64,000 bases of DNA from Microbacterium sp. MM2322 (GCF_964186585.1 NZ_OZ075067.1:2914001-2978000); one strand, 5' to 3'; shown: positions 43,029 through 51,871, numbered from the stretch's first letter. Translations and numbers: made by a program. The notes: generated by a model not told the origin, from the sequence alone.

Positions 43029-43499
43029 TCAGGCTCCGCCGCGGGGCTCGCGGGCGTTCGCCCATTCGTCGAAGTCGTCAGGGTCGGGCATCGCGCGAAC
43101 GACGGCAATTGTCGCGGCAAGATCCGGGGTCAGCAGACACTGCAGCTGATCCATCCCATCGGCATTCTTCGGGTCCTGCATCGGGATCACGAGATACCAC
43201 TGGTCGTCCGGTCGGAGGGCGACGCGCATGTTCTCGGGCGTCAGCTCTGACCGGTCGATCTGCGCGGCGGGCCCTGGACCTGACGCGGCAGCCTTCGCCA
43301 TGCAGTTCTCCCTCGCGCTCTGCCTGTCGGCGGCGCTGAGCTGCGGAGGAGCGGGCGTTGCCGACGGTGTCGCACCGGGCTTGGGAGCCTCGACAGAGGC
43401 GGAAGGCGTCGGACCCGCGGCTTCCTGGCCGCCGGGGGTGCACCCGGTTAGCGCCAGCGCAGCGGCGGTGAGGATAAGAAGAAGAGAGCGTCGTCGCAT
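43029..43499 (-). CDS. lipoprotein of unknown function
   Basis: The product has 156 residues with a signal peptide ending at lipobox ALTGC (Cys about 20), then a proline/alanine/serine linker (about 25-52) and a small domain with cysteines in RENCMAKAA and QLQCLLT. No family is recognised. TAGCGT ends six bases before the ATG, supporting the start. It is divergent from the carboxylesterase. Confidence 0.8.
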   Translation of the reverse strand: MRRRSLLLILTAAALALTGCTPGGQEAAGPTPSASVEAPKPGATPSATPAPPQLSAADRQSARENCMAKAAASGPGPAAQIDRSELTPENMRVALRPDDQWYLVIPMQDPKNADGMDQLQCLLTPDLAATIAVVRAMPDPDDFDEWANAREPRGGA

Positions 43500-43655
43500 G
43501 TTCGGACGCTAGCAGTCGCAGACCGCTCGACGACGGCGCATCGATGGATTCCGTTGCATCCCGCCGTGAAAGCACCGCGGCCGGCCCGGCCGCATCGGCT
43601 CGAATGTCACGATGAAATCCGCGCCACTCTCGGGCGCGGTCTCGGAAGGATGCGG

Positions 43656-45065
43656 ATGCCTGACCTCTCCCCCCACGTCACCCTCACGACGGGTACCGTC
43701 GCCGGCGCGGAGACCGACGGCATCCGCCGCTTCCTGGGCATCCCCTATGCGGAGCCGCCGTTCGGAGAGCGCCGCTTCGCCGCACCCGCGCCGGTGCGGC
43801 CCTGGGACGGGGTGCGCGATGCGACGTCATTCGGGCCGACCGCGCCGCAGAGCCCTTATCAGGGGGAGGCGGCGAAGCTCTTCAGCAGCGTCGAGATCGC
43901 GGGCGACGACATCCTGACCGTCAACGTCTGGGCCCCCACCGATGCAGAGTCAGCGCCCGTCGTGGTGTGGGTGCACGGCGGCGCCTTCGAGCGGGGCACC
44001 GCTGCCCTCGAGGGGTACGACGGCACGACCTTCGCCAACGACGGAGTCGTCTTCGTGTCGCTGAACTACCGCCTCGGCGCGGAAGGGTTCTCGGTGCTCG
44101 ACGGAGTTCCCCGGAACCTGGGGCTGCTGGACGTCGCCGCCGCGATCGAATGGGTCCACCGCGAGATCGAGGCGTTCGGCGGCGATCCGGAGAGGGTCAC
44201 CCTCATGGGCGAGTCGGCGGGTGGCGCCCTCGTCGCCGCCGCCCTGGCGCTCCCCCGGATCGGCGAGCGCGTCCAGGGCGCGATCATCCAATCCGGTCCG
44301 CTCGATGCCTCCTCGCCGGAGCGGGCCGGCCGCGTCACCCGGGCGATCGCGAAGCACCTCGGCATCCCGGTCACCCGTGAGGCGTTCGCTGCGGTCAGTC
44401 CGCAGCGGCTGGTCGACGCGCGGCTGGAGCTGGCGCGGAGGTCATCGCCGGTGCCGACGGGCGGCTTCGCGCTCAGTCTCGATGCGGACTCGGTGCCTCG
44501 CCTGCCCGAGGAGGCGTTGGCGGATGTCGCGGCTCCGATCCTCATCGGGACCAACACCGACGAATACCGACTGTGGCTGAGCCCGACCGCGCTCGCCGAA
44601 CTCGGGCCCCTGAAGGTGGCCGGCCTCAGCCTGCTGGCCCGGATCCCGCCTGGAGCGATGCGTTCAGCGCGGGCGGCCGGGTTCCGCGGGGCCGAAGCTC
44701 TCGGCCAAGCGCTGAGCGACAAGATTCTCCGGGCGCCGGCGACGCGTCTCGCCACGGCCCGCCCCCGCCGGACGTTCGTGTACGAATTCGCGTGGCAGAG
44801 CCCGGTCCGTGACCTTCTCGCGGCGCACGCCGTCGAGATCGCCTTCGCGTTCGGCCGCGTGAACGGTCCCGACGCGGAGTCGCTTTCCGGTACCGACGCC
44901 CCTCAGGACCTCGCTGCCGAGATGCACAGCGCGTGGGTGTCGTTCATCCGGACGGGCGACCCCGGCTGGGCGCCGTTCGGTGGGTCTCGCACGACCCGCG
45001 TGTTCGACGCCGTGTCGCAGACGGCGCCCCAGCGCCGCGCGGAGGTCGTCGACGCGTTCCGCTGA
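43656..45065 (+). CDS. type-B carboxylesterase
   Basis: The 469-residue carboxylesterase/lipase has FLGIPYAEPP at the N terminus, oxyanion motif VWVHGGAF, the nucleophile in MGESAGGALV, acidic residue in GTNTDEYRLW and the His late in the chain (LAAHAVEIAFAF). It hydrolyses carboxylic esters. No signal peptide is seen, so it is cytoplasmic. The ATG at 43656 has GGAAGGA five bases upstream; ATG at 43650 is within that site and less likely. Confidence 0.92.
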   Translation: MPDLSPHVTLTTGTVAGAETDGIRRFLGIPYAEPPFGERRFAAPAPVRPWDGVRDATSFGPTAPQSPYQGEAAKLFSSVEIAGDDILTVNVWAPTDAESAPVVVWVHGGAFERGTAALEGYDGTTFANDGVVFVSLNYRLGAEGFSVLDGVPRNLGLLDVAAAIEWVHREIEAFGGDPERVTLMGESAGGALVAAALALPRIGERVQGAIIQSGPLDASSPERAGRVTRAIAKHLGIPVTREAFAAVSPQRLVDARLELARRSSPVPTGGFALSLDADSVPRLPEEALADVAAPILIGTNTDEYRLWLSPTALAELGPLKVAGLSLLARIPPGAMRSARAAGFRGAEALGQALSDKILRAPATRLATARPRRTFVYEFAWQSPVRDLLAAHAVEIAFAFGRVNGPDAESLSGTDAPQDLAAEMHSAWVSFIRTGDPGWAPFGGSRTTRVFDAVSQTAPQRRAEVVDAFR

Positions 45066-45083
45066 GCGGATGCCGCCGGTCGC

Positions 45084-45662
45084 TCAGCCGCGGATGGCAG
45101 CCGCGACCCGCTCGACCACGGTGTCGATGTCGGCGTCAGAAGCCCCGGCATCCGCGTCGTAGAGGAACTCCGTCAGCCCGCGCTGGATGCCGCAGTAGTC
45201 GAGGATGCCGGTGCCGATCTGCGTCTCCACGGAGACGTGGTAGCCCCGCCGGTCGTAGAGGCCGGCGTCGGATCCCGCGAGGAGGACGAGGTGCGCGGTG
45301 AGATGCCCGAGGCCCGGACGGATGCCGCTCCCCTCGCCGACCCCGAAGGCCCAGCCGTTGGCGAACACGCGATCGATCCACCCCTTCAGGAGTGCGGGCA
45401 TCGACCACCAGAAGACGGGGAAGACGAGGACGAGCTGGTCGGCGCGCTCGACACGCGCGATCTCTCCCGCGACGTCGTCGGGGTACTCCCCCGCGACCCG
45501 GAACGAGTGTCGGTCCGCGAGCGTGAACCGGGGGTCGAACCCCTCGGCCGCGAGGTCCGCCAGCTCGACCTGGTCCGACGGAAGTGCGCCCACGAGGCGC
45601 TCGGCGACGCTGTGGGTGAGAGAAGTCGGATCGGGATGTGCGACAACGATCAGCGTGGACAT
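45084..45662 (-). CDS. NAD(P)H quinone oxidoreductase-like flavoprotein
   Basis: The 192-residue flavodoxin-fold protein of the NQO/MdaB family has VVAHPDPTSLTHSVAE for the FMN/FAD phosphate, VFPVFWWSMPALLKGWIDRVF as the diagnostic loop, and ACGS-like LLAGSDAGLYDRRGY. It reduces quinones by two electrons. ATG with GAGAAT ending six bases before it. It is divergent from a candidate RNA gene and convergent with the esterase gene. Confidence 0.88.
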   Translation of the reverse strand: MSTLIVVAHPDPTSLTHSVAERLVGALPSDQVELADLAAEGFDPRFTLADRHSFRVAGEYPDDVAGEIARVERADQLVLVFPVFWWSMPALLKGWIDRVFANGWAFGVGEGSGIRPGLGHLTAHLVLLAGSDAGLYDRRGYHVSVETQIGTGILDYCGIQRGLTEFLYDADAGASDADIDTVVERVAAAIRG

Positions 45663-45725
45663 CCGTCCATTCTCCAACGTGCGGAGAGCGCCTCCGCCGG
45701 GCGGCGGGAACTTTTACCACATCAC

Positions 45726-45751
45726 CCTTGTCCCCCGAAAGGGGGACAAGG
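45726..45751. repeat. 11-bp stem with GAAA tetraloop
   Basis: Arms 45726-45736 and 45741-45751 are perfectly complementary around GAAA. It lies upstream of both divergent transcripts (flavoprotein gene and candidate RNA). It could be an operator or a barrier terminator. Confidence 0.6.
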
Positions 45752-45780
45752 AGCCACGCGGGTCGGCCTAGATTGTGCGT

Positions 45781-45918
45781 TGCTGTAAACCAACAGTTGG
45801 GGAGCTGGGAGAGCCCGCACCCGGCTGGTTTCTGGGGGATTCCAGGCGTTCCTGCGTGCGGGCACATTACAGCGCGACGACCCGGCTGGGGTCAGGGGAA
45901 ACCTCACCCCAGCCGGGT
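45781..45918 (+). ncRNA. candidate structured RNA with terminator
   Basis: A TAGATT -10 element at 45769-45774 would start transcription near 45781. GCTGTAA (45782-45788) pairs with TTACAGC (45867-45873), closing an inner stem of GCCCGCAC (45813-45820) with GTGCGGGC (45856-45863). A 13-bp stem (45880-45892 with 45906-45918) follows as terminator. CCCGGCTGG occurs in both the inner loop and the terminator, so the terminator 3' arm could pair with either, allowing a switch. It matches no RNA family I recognise. It might be a stand-alone RNA or a leader of the GIY-YIG gene. Confidence 0.45.
45880..45918 (+). terminator. terminator of the candidate RNA
   Basis: A perfect 13-bp GC-rich stem (45880-45892 with 45906-45918), with AGG/CCT pairing extending into the loop. 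No T-tract follows. Confidence 0.6.
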
Positions 45919-46114
45919 TCGCCATTCGAGGCTTCCGCTCCGACGGCCGCGGGCGTATCGTTCCCGGCAACCCAGCCCCCGGGTGTCGGTGCGGGATCGC
46001 TTCTCCGTTCGTCACGGCGATGCATCCGAGAGCCCCGGGCCGTTGAGCCGCCCTCCCCCCGCGGTTCCGGCCCGGGGACTCATCCGTGTCGGTGACGGCG
46101 ACGAGGATGGGCGC

Positions 46115-46546
46115 GTGCCCGCATCCCTTCCGTTCCCGTGTCGCGTCTGCGCGGGTGAGTCCGGGGAGCGGCAGAGTGGCGCCTGGCACTGCGACCGATG
46201 CGGGTGGCGGCTCGGCGACGCACCCGACGCCGACCTCCCCCGCCCACGCATCGACGTCGTCTACTACCTCCGCTATCGGGACCGCGTGAAGATCGGGACC
46301 TCGGCGACTCCGCGGCGCCGACTGGCCGCGATCATGCACGATGAGTTGCTCGCCTTCGAACCCGGCGATCGCCGCGTGGAGCACGAGCGCCACGTCGAGT
46401 TCGCCGACCTGCGCGAGGGCGGCGAGTGGTTCACCCTCACCGGCGCGCTGGCCGCGCACGTCGACGCCGTACGAGCCCGGGTCGGTGAGCCGTGGGCGGC
46501 GTACGACCGGTGGCTCGGCGACGCGTACCGGCGCCTGTCTTCATGA
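46115..46546 (+). CDS. zinc-ribbon plus GIY-YIG (T5orf172-like) protein
   Basis: The product has 143 residues. An N-terminal zinc ribbon has Cys9, Cys12, Cys26 and Cys29 (PFPCRVC and HCDRC). A compact GIY-YIG-type domain follows, with VVYYLRYRDRVKIGTSATPRRRL, an HEREHV-like histidine region (VEHERHVEF) and GEWF. This T5orf172/Mug113 subtype is common in phages and actinobacteria; nuclease activity is likely but unproven. GTG start with GAGGAT ending six bases upstream. It is convergent with the gene at 46554. Confidence 0.82.
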   Translation: MPASLPFPCRVCAGESGERQSGAWHCDRCGWRLGDAPDADLPRPRIDVVYYLRYRDRVKIGTSATPRRRLAAIMHDELLAFEPGDRRVEHERHVEFADLREGGEWFTLTGALAAHVDAVRARVGEPWAAYDRWLGDAYRRLSS

Positions 46547-46553
46547 CAGCGCG

Positions 46554-47309
46554 TCAGCCGCGGTCGAGGAAGACGCCCAGGCGATCGCCGTCGAGGACGA
46601 ACTGGATCGCGCGGCCGTCGGGGAGGTCCGCCTCCGGAGCGCCTTCGCCGGTCAGGGGAACAGCCGCCGAAGCAGGGAAGGCGCCGACGGCGCAGCCACC
46701 CCAGAGGTTTCCTTCGTACGACCACCCGTCCGTGTCAGTGAATTCCTCCGGATCCGGGATCAACCGGGTCTCGAAAACCCGGATGCATGATGCGCCCTCG
46801 GCACTGCCGCTGTAGAAGCCGTACGGCGTCTGGACGACGGTGAGGCCCTCGTACTCGAACGCAAGCCCATCCTCTTCCCATCCGAAGTACCCGGGTGGGA
46901 TCTGCGGTGTCACACTCGGACTGAGGGTCGCGATCTGGTCGGCGCCCGACGACGTCGACACCGGGGTCATCGCGACCACGGAGTAGGCGAGGCCTGCACC
47001 GAACAGGGCGGCAACGACCACGGCTGCGGTCCACACCGCGGTCCGGACCCGTGGGCGGCGCCAGAAGGCCGGCTCGGCCTCCGCAGGCGGCACGACACCG
47101 GGCTCGCTCGGTGACGCAGCGGCATCCTCTTCGCGGACGGGTTCTTCGACGGGTGGCACCAGGGGAATCTCCCGGACCGCCGCGGGCCGACCCGCCTCCT
47201 CGAGTTCCGCCAACCGGCGCATCGCCTCCGGATCGAGGTGGATGTCGGCGGCCGGCCCGTACGCGCGGGCGCGCAGCGCGCGGAGCTCGTCACTGATCGG
47301 AATCCCCAT
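46554..47309 (-). CDS. single-pass membrane protein of unknown function
   Basis: The product has 251 residues with a cytoplasmic N-terminal part of about 95 residues (helix MGIPISDELRALRARAYGP, then acidic/proline-rich), a transmembrane helix at about 101-122 and an external beta-rich domain with cysteines in ASCIRVFE and WGGCAVGAF likely forming a disulphide. This layout resembles anti-sigma or regulatory membrane proteins, but no zinc-anti-sigma motif is present. CACGAT ends six bases before the ATG, fixing the start. Confidence 0.72.
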   Translation of the reverse strand: MGIPISDELRALRARAYGPAADIHLDPEAMRRLAELEEAGRPAAVREIPLVPPVEEPVREEDAAASPSEPGVVPPAEAEPAFWRRPRVRTAVWTAAVVVAALFGAGLAYSVVAMTPVSTSSGADQIATLSPSVTPQIPPGYFGWEEDGLAFEYEGLTVVQTPYGFYSGSAEGASCIRVFETRLIPDPEEFTDTDGWSYEGNLWGGCAVGAFPASAAVPLTGEGAPEADLPDGRAIQFVLDGDRLGVFLDRG

Positions 47310-47434
47310 TCGAGCATCGTGACACACCGGGGATCCGTGGCCCGCCTGCATCCATCGATGCCGTCCTTTACTCCATTTCGCGGCTCGCGCAAGTCCACCC
47401 TCGACCTGTGCGAGCGGGGGTAGCCTCGTCCCTC

Positions 47435-48895
47435 ATGAGCACTACCGGCACGATTCCCGCGGACGCATTCTCGATCAAAAGCCCCTACGGGCGACGAGCG
47501 ATCGGGCTCTCGATAGCCGCGGCGGTCGGTGGCTTCCTCTTCGGCTTCGACTCGTCCGTGATCAACGGCGCAGTCGACGCGATCGAGGGCAACTTCGAGC
47601 TCGACAAGGTCCTCACCGGCTTCGTGGTGGCCGTCGCTCTCCTCGGCTGTGCCGTCGGCGCGATCCTGGCGGGGACCCTTTCGGACCGCTGGGGCCGCCT
47701 CAAGACGATGATGCTCGGCGCCGTCATGTTCCTCGTGTCCTCGATCGGATCCGGCCTGACCTTCAGCGTCCCCGACCTCATCGTCTGGCGCGTCATCGGC
47801 GGCATCGGCATCGGCATCGCCTCGGTCGTCGCCCCGGCCTACATCGCCGAGATCGCGCCGCGGCAGATCCGTGGCAGCCTCGCCTCACTCCAGCAGCTCG
47901 CGATCACCCTCGGTATCTTCGCCGCGCTCCTCTCCGACGCGGTCCTCGCCAACAGCGCCGGCGGCGCCTCAGAGCAGCTGTGGCTGGGCCTCGAGGCCTG
48001 GCGCTGGATGTTCCTGGTCGGCATCGTCCCGGCGGCGGTCTACGGCATCCTGGCCTTCACGATGCCCGAGTCGCCGCGCTTCCTCCTCGCGAAGGGACGC
48101 AACGACGAAGCGCGCGAGGTCTTCTCCCGACTCGTCCCCGAGGCCGACCTCGACAAGTCCGTCAACGAGATCCGCTCGGCGATCGACGAGGACCGCAAGA
48201 GCAAGAGCGCGTCGCTTCGCGGACCGGTCCTCGGCCTGCAGGGGATCGTCTGGGTCGGCATCATCCTGTCGACGTTCCAGCAGTTCGTCGGCATCAACGT
48301 GATCTTCTACTACTCGACGACCCTCTGGAAGGCCGTCGGTTTCGACGAGAGCAACTCGCTGACGATCAGCGTAATCACCTCGATCACCAACGTCGTGGTC
48401 ACCCTCATCGCGATCTGGCTCGTCGACCGTGTCGGACGCAAGCCGATCCTGCTCACCGGTTCGGTGCTCATGACCCTGTCACTCGCGACCATGGCCCTGG
48501 CCTTCGCGTTCTCGGTCACGGTCGACGGCGAGGTCTCGCTGCCCGGTGCGTGGGGCCCGATCGCGCTGGTCGCGGCGAACCTGTTCGTCGTCGGATTCGG
48601 CGCCTCGTGGGGCCCGCTCGTCTGGGTGCTCCTCGGCGAGATCTTCCCCAGCCGCATCCGCGGCAAGGCACTCGGCGTCGCCGCGGCCGCGCAGTGGATC
48701 GCGAACTTCCTGATCACGGTCTCGTTCCCGGCGATGTCGGGCTGGTCGCTGCCGCTCACCTACGGCATGTACGCCCTGTTCGCGGCGCTGTCGTTCGTGT
48801 ACGTCGCCTTCCGCGTGCCCGAGACGAAGGGCATGGCGCTCGAGCAGACCGAGACGCTGTTCGTCCGAAAGCCGAAGGACGGCGCGAAGCGCTGA
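47435..48895 (+). CDS. MFS sugar:proton symporter
   Basis: The 486-residue sugar-porter family protein has twelve helices, with DRWGRLKTMM after helix 2, RVIGGIGIGIASVVAPAYIAEIAP, PESPRFLL at the end of the first half, DRVGRKPIL after helix 8, and PETKG at the C terminus, all diagnostic. QQFVGINVIFYYSTT is the sugar-binding QQ segment. It probably imports a hexose or related sugar with protons. TAGCCT ends eight bases before the ATG. It faces hisC across a bidirectional terminator. Confidence 0.93.
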   Translation: MSTTGTIPADAFSIKSPYGRRAIGLSIAAAVGGFLFGFDSSVINGAVDAIEGNFELDKVLTGFVVAVALLGCAVGAILAGTLSDRWGRLKTMMLGAVMFLVSSIGSGLTFSVPDLIVWRVIGGIGIGIASVVAPAYIAEIAPRQIRGSLASLQQLAITLGIFAALLSDAVLANSAGGASEQLWLGLEAWRWMFLVGIVPAAVYGILAFTMPESPRFLLAKGRNDEAREVFSRLVPEADLDKSVNEIRSAIDEDRKSKSASLRGPVLGLQGIVWVGIILSTFQQFVGINVIFYYSTTLWKAVGFDESNSLTISVITSITNVVVTLIAIWLVDRVGRKPILLTGSVLMTLSLATMALAFAFSVTVDGEVSLPGAWGPIALVAANLFVVGFGASWGPLVWVLLGEIFPSRIRGKALGVAAAAQWIANFLITVSFPAMSGWSLPLTYGMYALFAALSFVYVAFRVPETKGMALEQTETLFVRKPKDGAKR

Positions 48896-48950
48896 CCCAC
48901 CGCGCGCTCCCGGGACCCGAACTGCCCCCGGAACCGCGCACGACCGACGG

Positions 48951-48993
48951 GACGCGTCCCCGGAACGCCCGCGCAGGGCACCGGGGACGCGTC
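48951..48993. terminator. bidirectional terminator between MFS and aminotransferase genes
   Basis: A perfect 13-bp stem (48951-48963 with 48981-48993) lies between two convergent genes, 55 bases after the symporter stop and 8 bases from the aminotransferase stop. It serves both. Confidence 0.8.
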
Positions 48994-49001
48994 GTTCGTC
49001 G

Positions 49002-50066
49002 TCAGGACACGACGGATGCCGCGACCTCGACCACGCGGTCGAGGGACTCCTCCTCGCCGACCGACACCCGGACGCCCTCGCCAGCGAAGGGCCGGACCAC
49101 GAGGTCGGCGGCCTCGAACGCCGCGGCGACCTCGAGCGACCGGTCGCCCGCGGGCAGCCAGACGAAGTTGCCCTGCGCGGTCGGGACGTCCCACCCGATC
49201 TCGCGCAGCCGCGCGACGAGCTGGTCACGGCGCTCGGCGACGATCGCCACGCGCTCGCGCAGCTCGTCCTCGGCGTCGAGGCTCGCGATAGCGGCCGCCT
49301 CGGCCTGGGCGGTGACCGACAGCGGGATGCCGGCGCTGCGGGCCACATCGAGGATGCGGGGGTGCCCGACGGCGTAGCCGATGCGCAGACCCGCGAGCCC
49401 GTAGGCCTTCGAGAAGGTGCGGAGGATCACGACGTTGTCGTGCCCGGCGGCGATGACCTGCTCGCCCTTGACCGCTGCGGCATCGGTCACGAATTCGACG
49501 TACGCCTCGTCGAGGACGATCAGCACATCCGAGGGGACGGCCGCGACGAACGCGTCGAAGTCGGCCTGGGTCACGACGGCGCCGGTGGGGTTGTTGGGCG
49601 TGCAGACGAAGACGGCGCGGGTGCGGTCGGTGACGGCCGCCGCGAGCGCGGGAAGGTCGACGGCGGCGGCGTCGTTCAGCGGCACGATGACGGGGGTCGC
49701 GCCCGTGACCGTCACGATGCCGGGGTACGCCTCGAAGGAGCGCCACGGCAGGACGATCTCGTCGCCGACGGATGCCGCGGCCTGAGCGAGCTGATACAGG
49801 ATCGACACGGAGCCCGCGGCGATGTGGATGCGGTCGTCACTCACGCCGAACCGCTCGGCGAGCCGGGCTCGGAGCCGGCCGGCGAGCGCGTCGGGGTAGC
49901 GGTTGAACGCGACCGTACCCCGCACCGCGGCGACGACGCCGGGCAGGGGATCGAACGGGTTCTCGTTGCTGGAGAGCTTGTAGGCGGTGGCGCCGGCCTG
50001 TTTGCCCTGCTTGTAGGAAGGCAGGACGGCGATCTCAGGGCGGACCCGGATGGGGATGTCGGTCAC
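49002..50066 (-). CDS. hisC: histidinol-phosphate/aromatic aminotransferase
   Basis: The 354-residue class II PLP-dependent aminotransferase has [11 protein letters not shown] near residue 32, DEAYVEF with the PLP-binding Asp/Tyr, the Schiff-base lysine in [15 protein letters not shown] and the terminal arginine in [13 protein letters not shown]. In the absence of other his genes nearby it may act on aromatic amino acids as well, as in Corynebacterium Pat. The GTG at 50066 is fixed by TAGACT ending six bases upstream (50073-50078). Confidence 0.9.
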   Translation of the reverse strand: MTDIPIRVRPEIAVLPSYKQGKQAGATAYKLSSNENPFDPLPGVVAAVRGTVAFNRYPDALAGRLRARLAERFGVSDDRIHIAAGSVSILYQLAQAAASVGDEIVLPWRSFEAYPGIVTVTGATPVIVPLNDAAAVDLPALAAAVTDRTRAVFVCTPNNPTGAVVTQADFDAFVAAVPSDVLIVLDEAYVEFVTDAAAVKGEQVIAAGHDNVVILRTFSKAYGLAGLRIGYAVGHPRILDVARSAGIPLSVTAQAEAAAIASLDAEDELRERVAIVAERRDQLVARLREIGWDVPTAQGNFVWLPAGDRSLEVAAAFEAADLVVRPFAGEGVRVSVGEEESLDRVVEVAASVVS

Positions 50067-50075
50067 GCGACGAGT

Positions 50076-50432
50076 CTACGAGCGGCGTGGGGACCCCTCC
50101 GCGATACCGAGTGCGATGTCGCTCAGATGATTCGTCACGAACGCCACAACCAGGACCACAGCGATGCCCACTACAGGAACCACCCAGCTGAGCCGATGAG
50201 AGCGCAAAACGAAGAGAAGAATGGTCGCGATAGCAACCGCACCGAAGCCTACGAGAGCGCAGAGCATGCTCGCCATCTGCAACATCTCGAAGTCGCACGA
50301 TTGACTGCACCGGGGAATGCTGATGACTCTGAACCACACCAGAAAGCTCGATACAACGGCGACGACCAGCAGGACCGCCCAGAGAACCCATGCCAACCTG
50401 GCATGAGGCCCGCGAACCGCGCGCTCAGTCAC
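50076..50432 (-). CDS. small membrane protein
   Basis: The product has 118 residues with three hydrophobic segments at about 13-33, 50-74 and 81-102, and a cysteine pair in PRCSQSCDF between the first two. No family is recognised. The GTG start at 50432 has AGGAG within the final codons of the restored cutinase-like reading frame, which ends at 50437; this spacing supports an operon and supports the restored frame. GC content is lower than in neighbours. Confidence 0.65.
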   Translation of the reverse strand: MTERAVRGPHARLAWVLWAVLLVVAVVSSFLVWFRVISIPRCSQSCDFEMLQMASMLCALVGFGAVAIATILLFVLRSHRLSWVVPVVGIAVVLVVAFVTNHLSDIALGIAEGSPRRS

Positions 50433-50436
50433 GCTT

Positions 50437-51319
50437 TCACTCCTGGTTACTCAGCGTGTAGTCCATCCACTGATACGCATCGTACGCCCGCAGCGCGCCA
50501 TAAGAGTTGTGAATTGACATTGCTTGAGAACCAGTACCGGATGCGCAGAAGTAATCCCCTGCCAGGCAGTATGACCGCACCGCTTGAACCCACCCCATCT
50601 TGGTACTGCGGTACGGCCACCCCCAAGTGCTTCATCGCGTTGAGTTGATCCCAGTAGCTTTGCGGCATTGGCCCCATGAATCCAGCCGTCGAGTTTTGCG
50701 AGCCAGGAGCGTTCACCGGCTGTCCCGGCTTGTAGTTCGGATCACCGAAGAGAATTGCCGCTCGAATGATTTGTCGTGCTCGGGTCGATAGGTTGACGTA
50801 GTTTGCTCCGAAGTCGACAAGCGCAGTCCGCACTACCGCTGCTCCCTGAGAGTGACCAATCAGCACGACGGCAGGCGAAATCGACCCGCATTTAGTGGCG
50901 ACGTAATTCAGCTCATTGACGAGGTTGGTTCTGCCGGTCGCTACGCTCGTAAGGTAATCCAATCCCCCGGCTGGGTATGCGAGACCATGATAGTAGTAAG
51001 GAAATGGGTCACTTTTTATCAGGTTGATGAATGGAGCAATTTCCGGGCCCCATCCTCCCGTACTGTAAATACGACCGGAATGCAGCGTTCCGCCGGTTCC
51101 GGGCGGGACATCTGTTCCTCGCACTGCAATTACGACCGCATACTCACACATATCTCCATATGCTGCGCTGGCAGGTGTCGGGCTCACTCCAACCAGGAGG
51201 AGGCCAACCGAAACCGCCGCTGTCGCAGACAGTAGCGCCTTCTCAATGCGAGAGCGGATGCGCGCTCGTACTCGGTACTTGTCTTCGCTGTCTGGTCGCC
51301 TTGCAACTCGATCGCGCAT
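50437..51319 (-). pseudogene. secreted cutinase-like hydrolase, frameshifted
   Basis: The ATG at 51319 follows GGGGGAG and opens a secreted alpha/beta hydrolase: a signal peptide (LLVGVSPTPASAA), MCEYAVVIAVRGTD, and the nucleophile GHSQGAAVV of cutinases. The open frame runs to 50447, but its last 40 or so residues are unlike the family. From about 50600 a shifted frame encodes VRSYCLAGDYFCASG, whose YC and C residues are the expected catalytic Asp loop and disulphide, and continues to TGA at 50437. One base appears gained or lost near 50575-50610. It is either a pseudogene or an assembly error. Base composition is noticeably lower in GC than its surroundings, suggesting recent transfer. Confidence 0.75.
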
Positions 51320-51478
51320 TTCTCCCCCTAACAGCGCGACCCATCTATGTCGCCCTGGTTGTTTGCAGCATTGCACACCGATCCCCTTCGTTCCTAGAAC
51401 AACGGGGCACGAGCCTACGAGCACGGGAGAGAGCACGTTCTTCCCCCGGCGCACGGACGTGCGTGCCAGACTGCGGGC

Positions 51479-51871
51479 ATGCGCTTCATCATCCGCGTCG
51501 TCATCAATGCGTTCGCGATCTGGGTCGTCACCCTCATCGAGCCGCTGCGCGTCGAGGTCACCCCGTTCGCGCCCGGCGAGACGCTGCAGCTCGTGCTGTC
51601 GCTGATGGCAGTCGCCGCCGTCTTCGCCATCGTCAACACGGTGATCGGCACGGTGCTGAAGATCCTCGCCTTCCCGCTCTACATCCTGACCCTGGGCCTC
51701 ATCTCCCTCGTCATCAACGGGTTCCTGTTCTGGCTGACCGGATGGTTCACCGCGTGGTGGGGCTGGGGCCTCACGGTCGAGTCGTTCTGGCTGGGCGTGC
51801 TCGCGGCGCTCCTCATCTCGATCATCAACTTCGTCTTCGGGATCATCCTGCGTCCGCAGACGAAGGCGTGA
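51479..51871 (+). CDS. phage-holin family IV-type membrane protein
   Basis: The product has 130 residues with four hydrophobic helices at about 4-22, 36-57, 62-85 and 103-123, matching the actinobacterial DUF/PF04020 holin superfamily IV. The GLISLVINGFLFWLTGWFT segment is typical. These chromosomal proteins have no proven lytic role. CAGACT ends six bases before ATG. Its last 29 bases overlap the convergent lipase-like gene. Confidence 0.85.
   Translation: MRFIIRVVINAFAIWVVTLIEPLRVEVTPFAPGETLQLVLSLMAVAAVFAIVNTVIGTVLKILAFPLYILTLGLISLVINGFLFWLTGWFTAWWGWGLTVESFWLGVLAALLISIINFVFGIILRPQTKA

Larger units (their letters stand above)
45663..46114. other. 452-base intergenic region with hairpins and a candidate RNA
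   Basis: No protein gene is supported. It holds an 11-bp stem with GAAA loop (45726-45751), a TAGATT -10 element (45769-45774), a predicted structured RNA (45781-45918) and a further perfect 10-bp stem (46033-46042 with 46068-46077) just before the GIY-YIG gene. The rest (45919-46032) shows nothing I can name. Confidence 0.7.

Noticed and set aside
45726..45918. Known riboswitch or 6S/SRP RNA
   Set aside because: I looked for the GGAAGGAAGCA SRP loop, the long 6S bulged hairpin and ydaO or cobalamin core bases, and found none. It is left as an unnamed RNA candidate.
45775..46095. Open frame of about 107 residues across the candidate RNA region
   Set aside because: Composition is Pro/Ser/Arg-rich, there is no family likeness, and the strong stems lie inside it. 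It is better read as non-coding.
51479..51871. Prophage remnant suggested by the holin-family protein
   Set aside because: The family is a common chromosomal membrane protein in actinobacteria. No endolysin, integrase, att site or structural gene is nearby.
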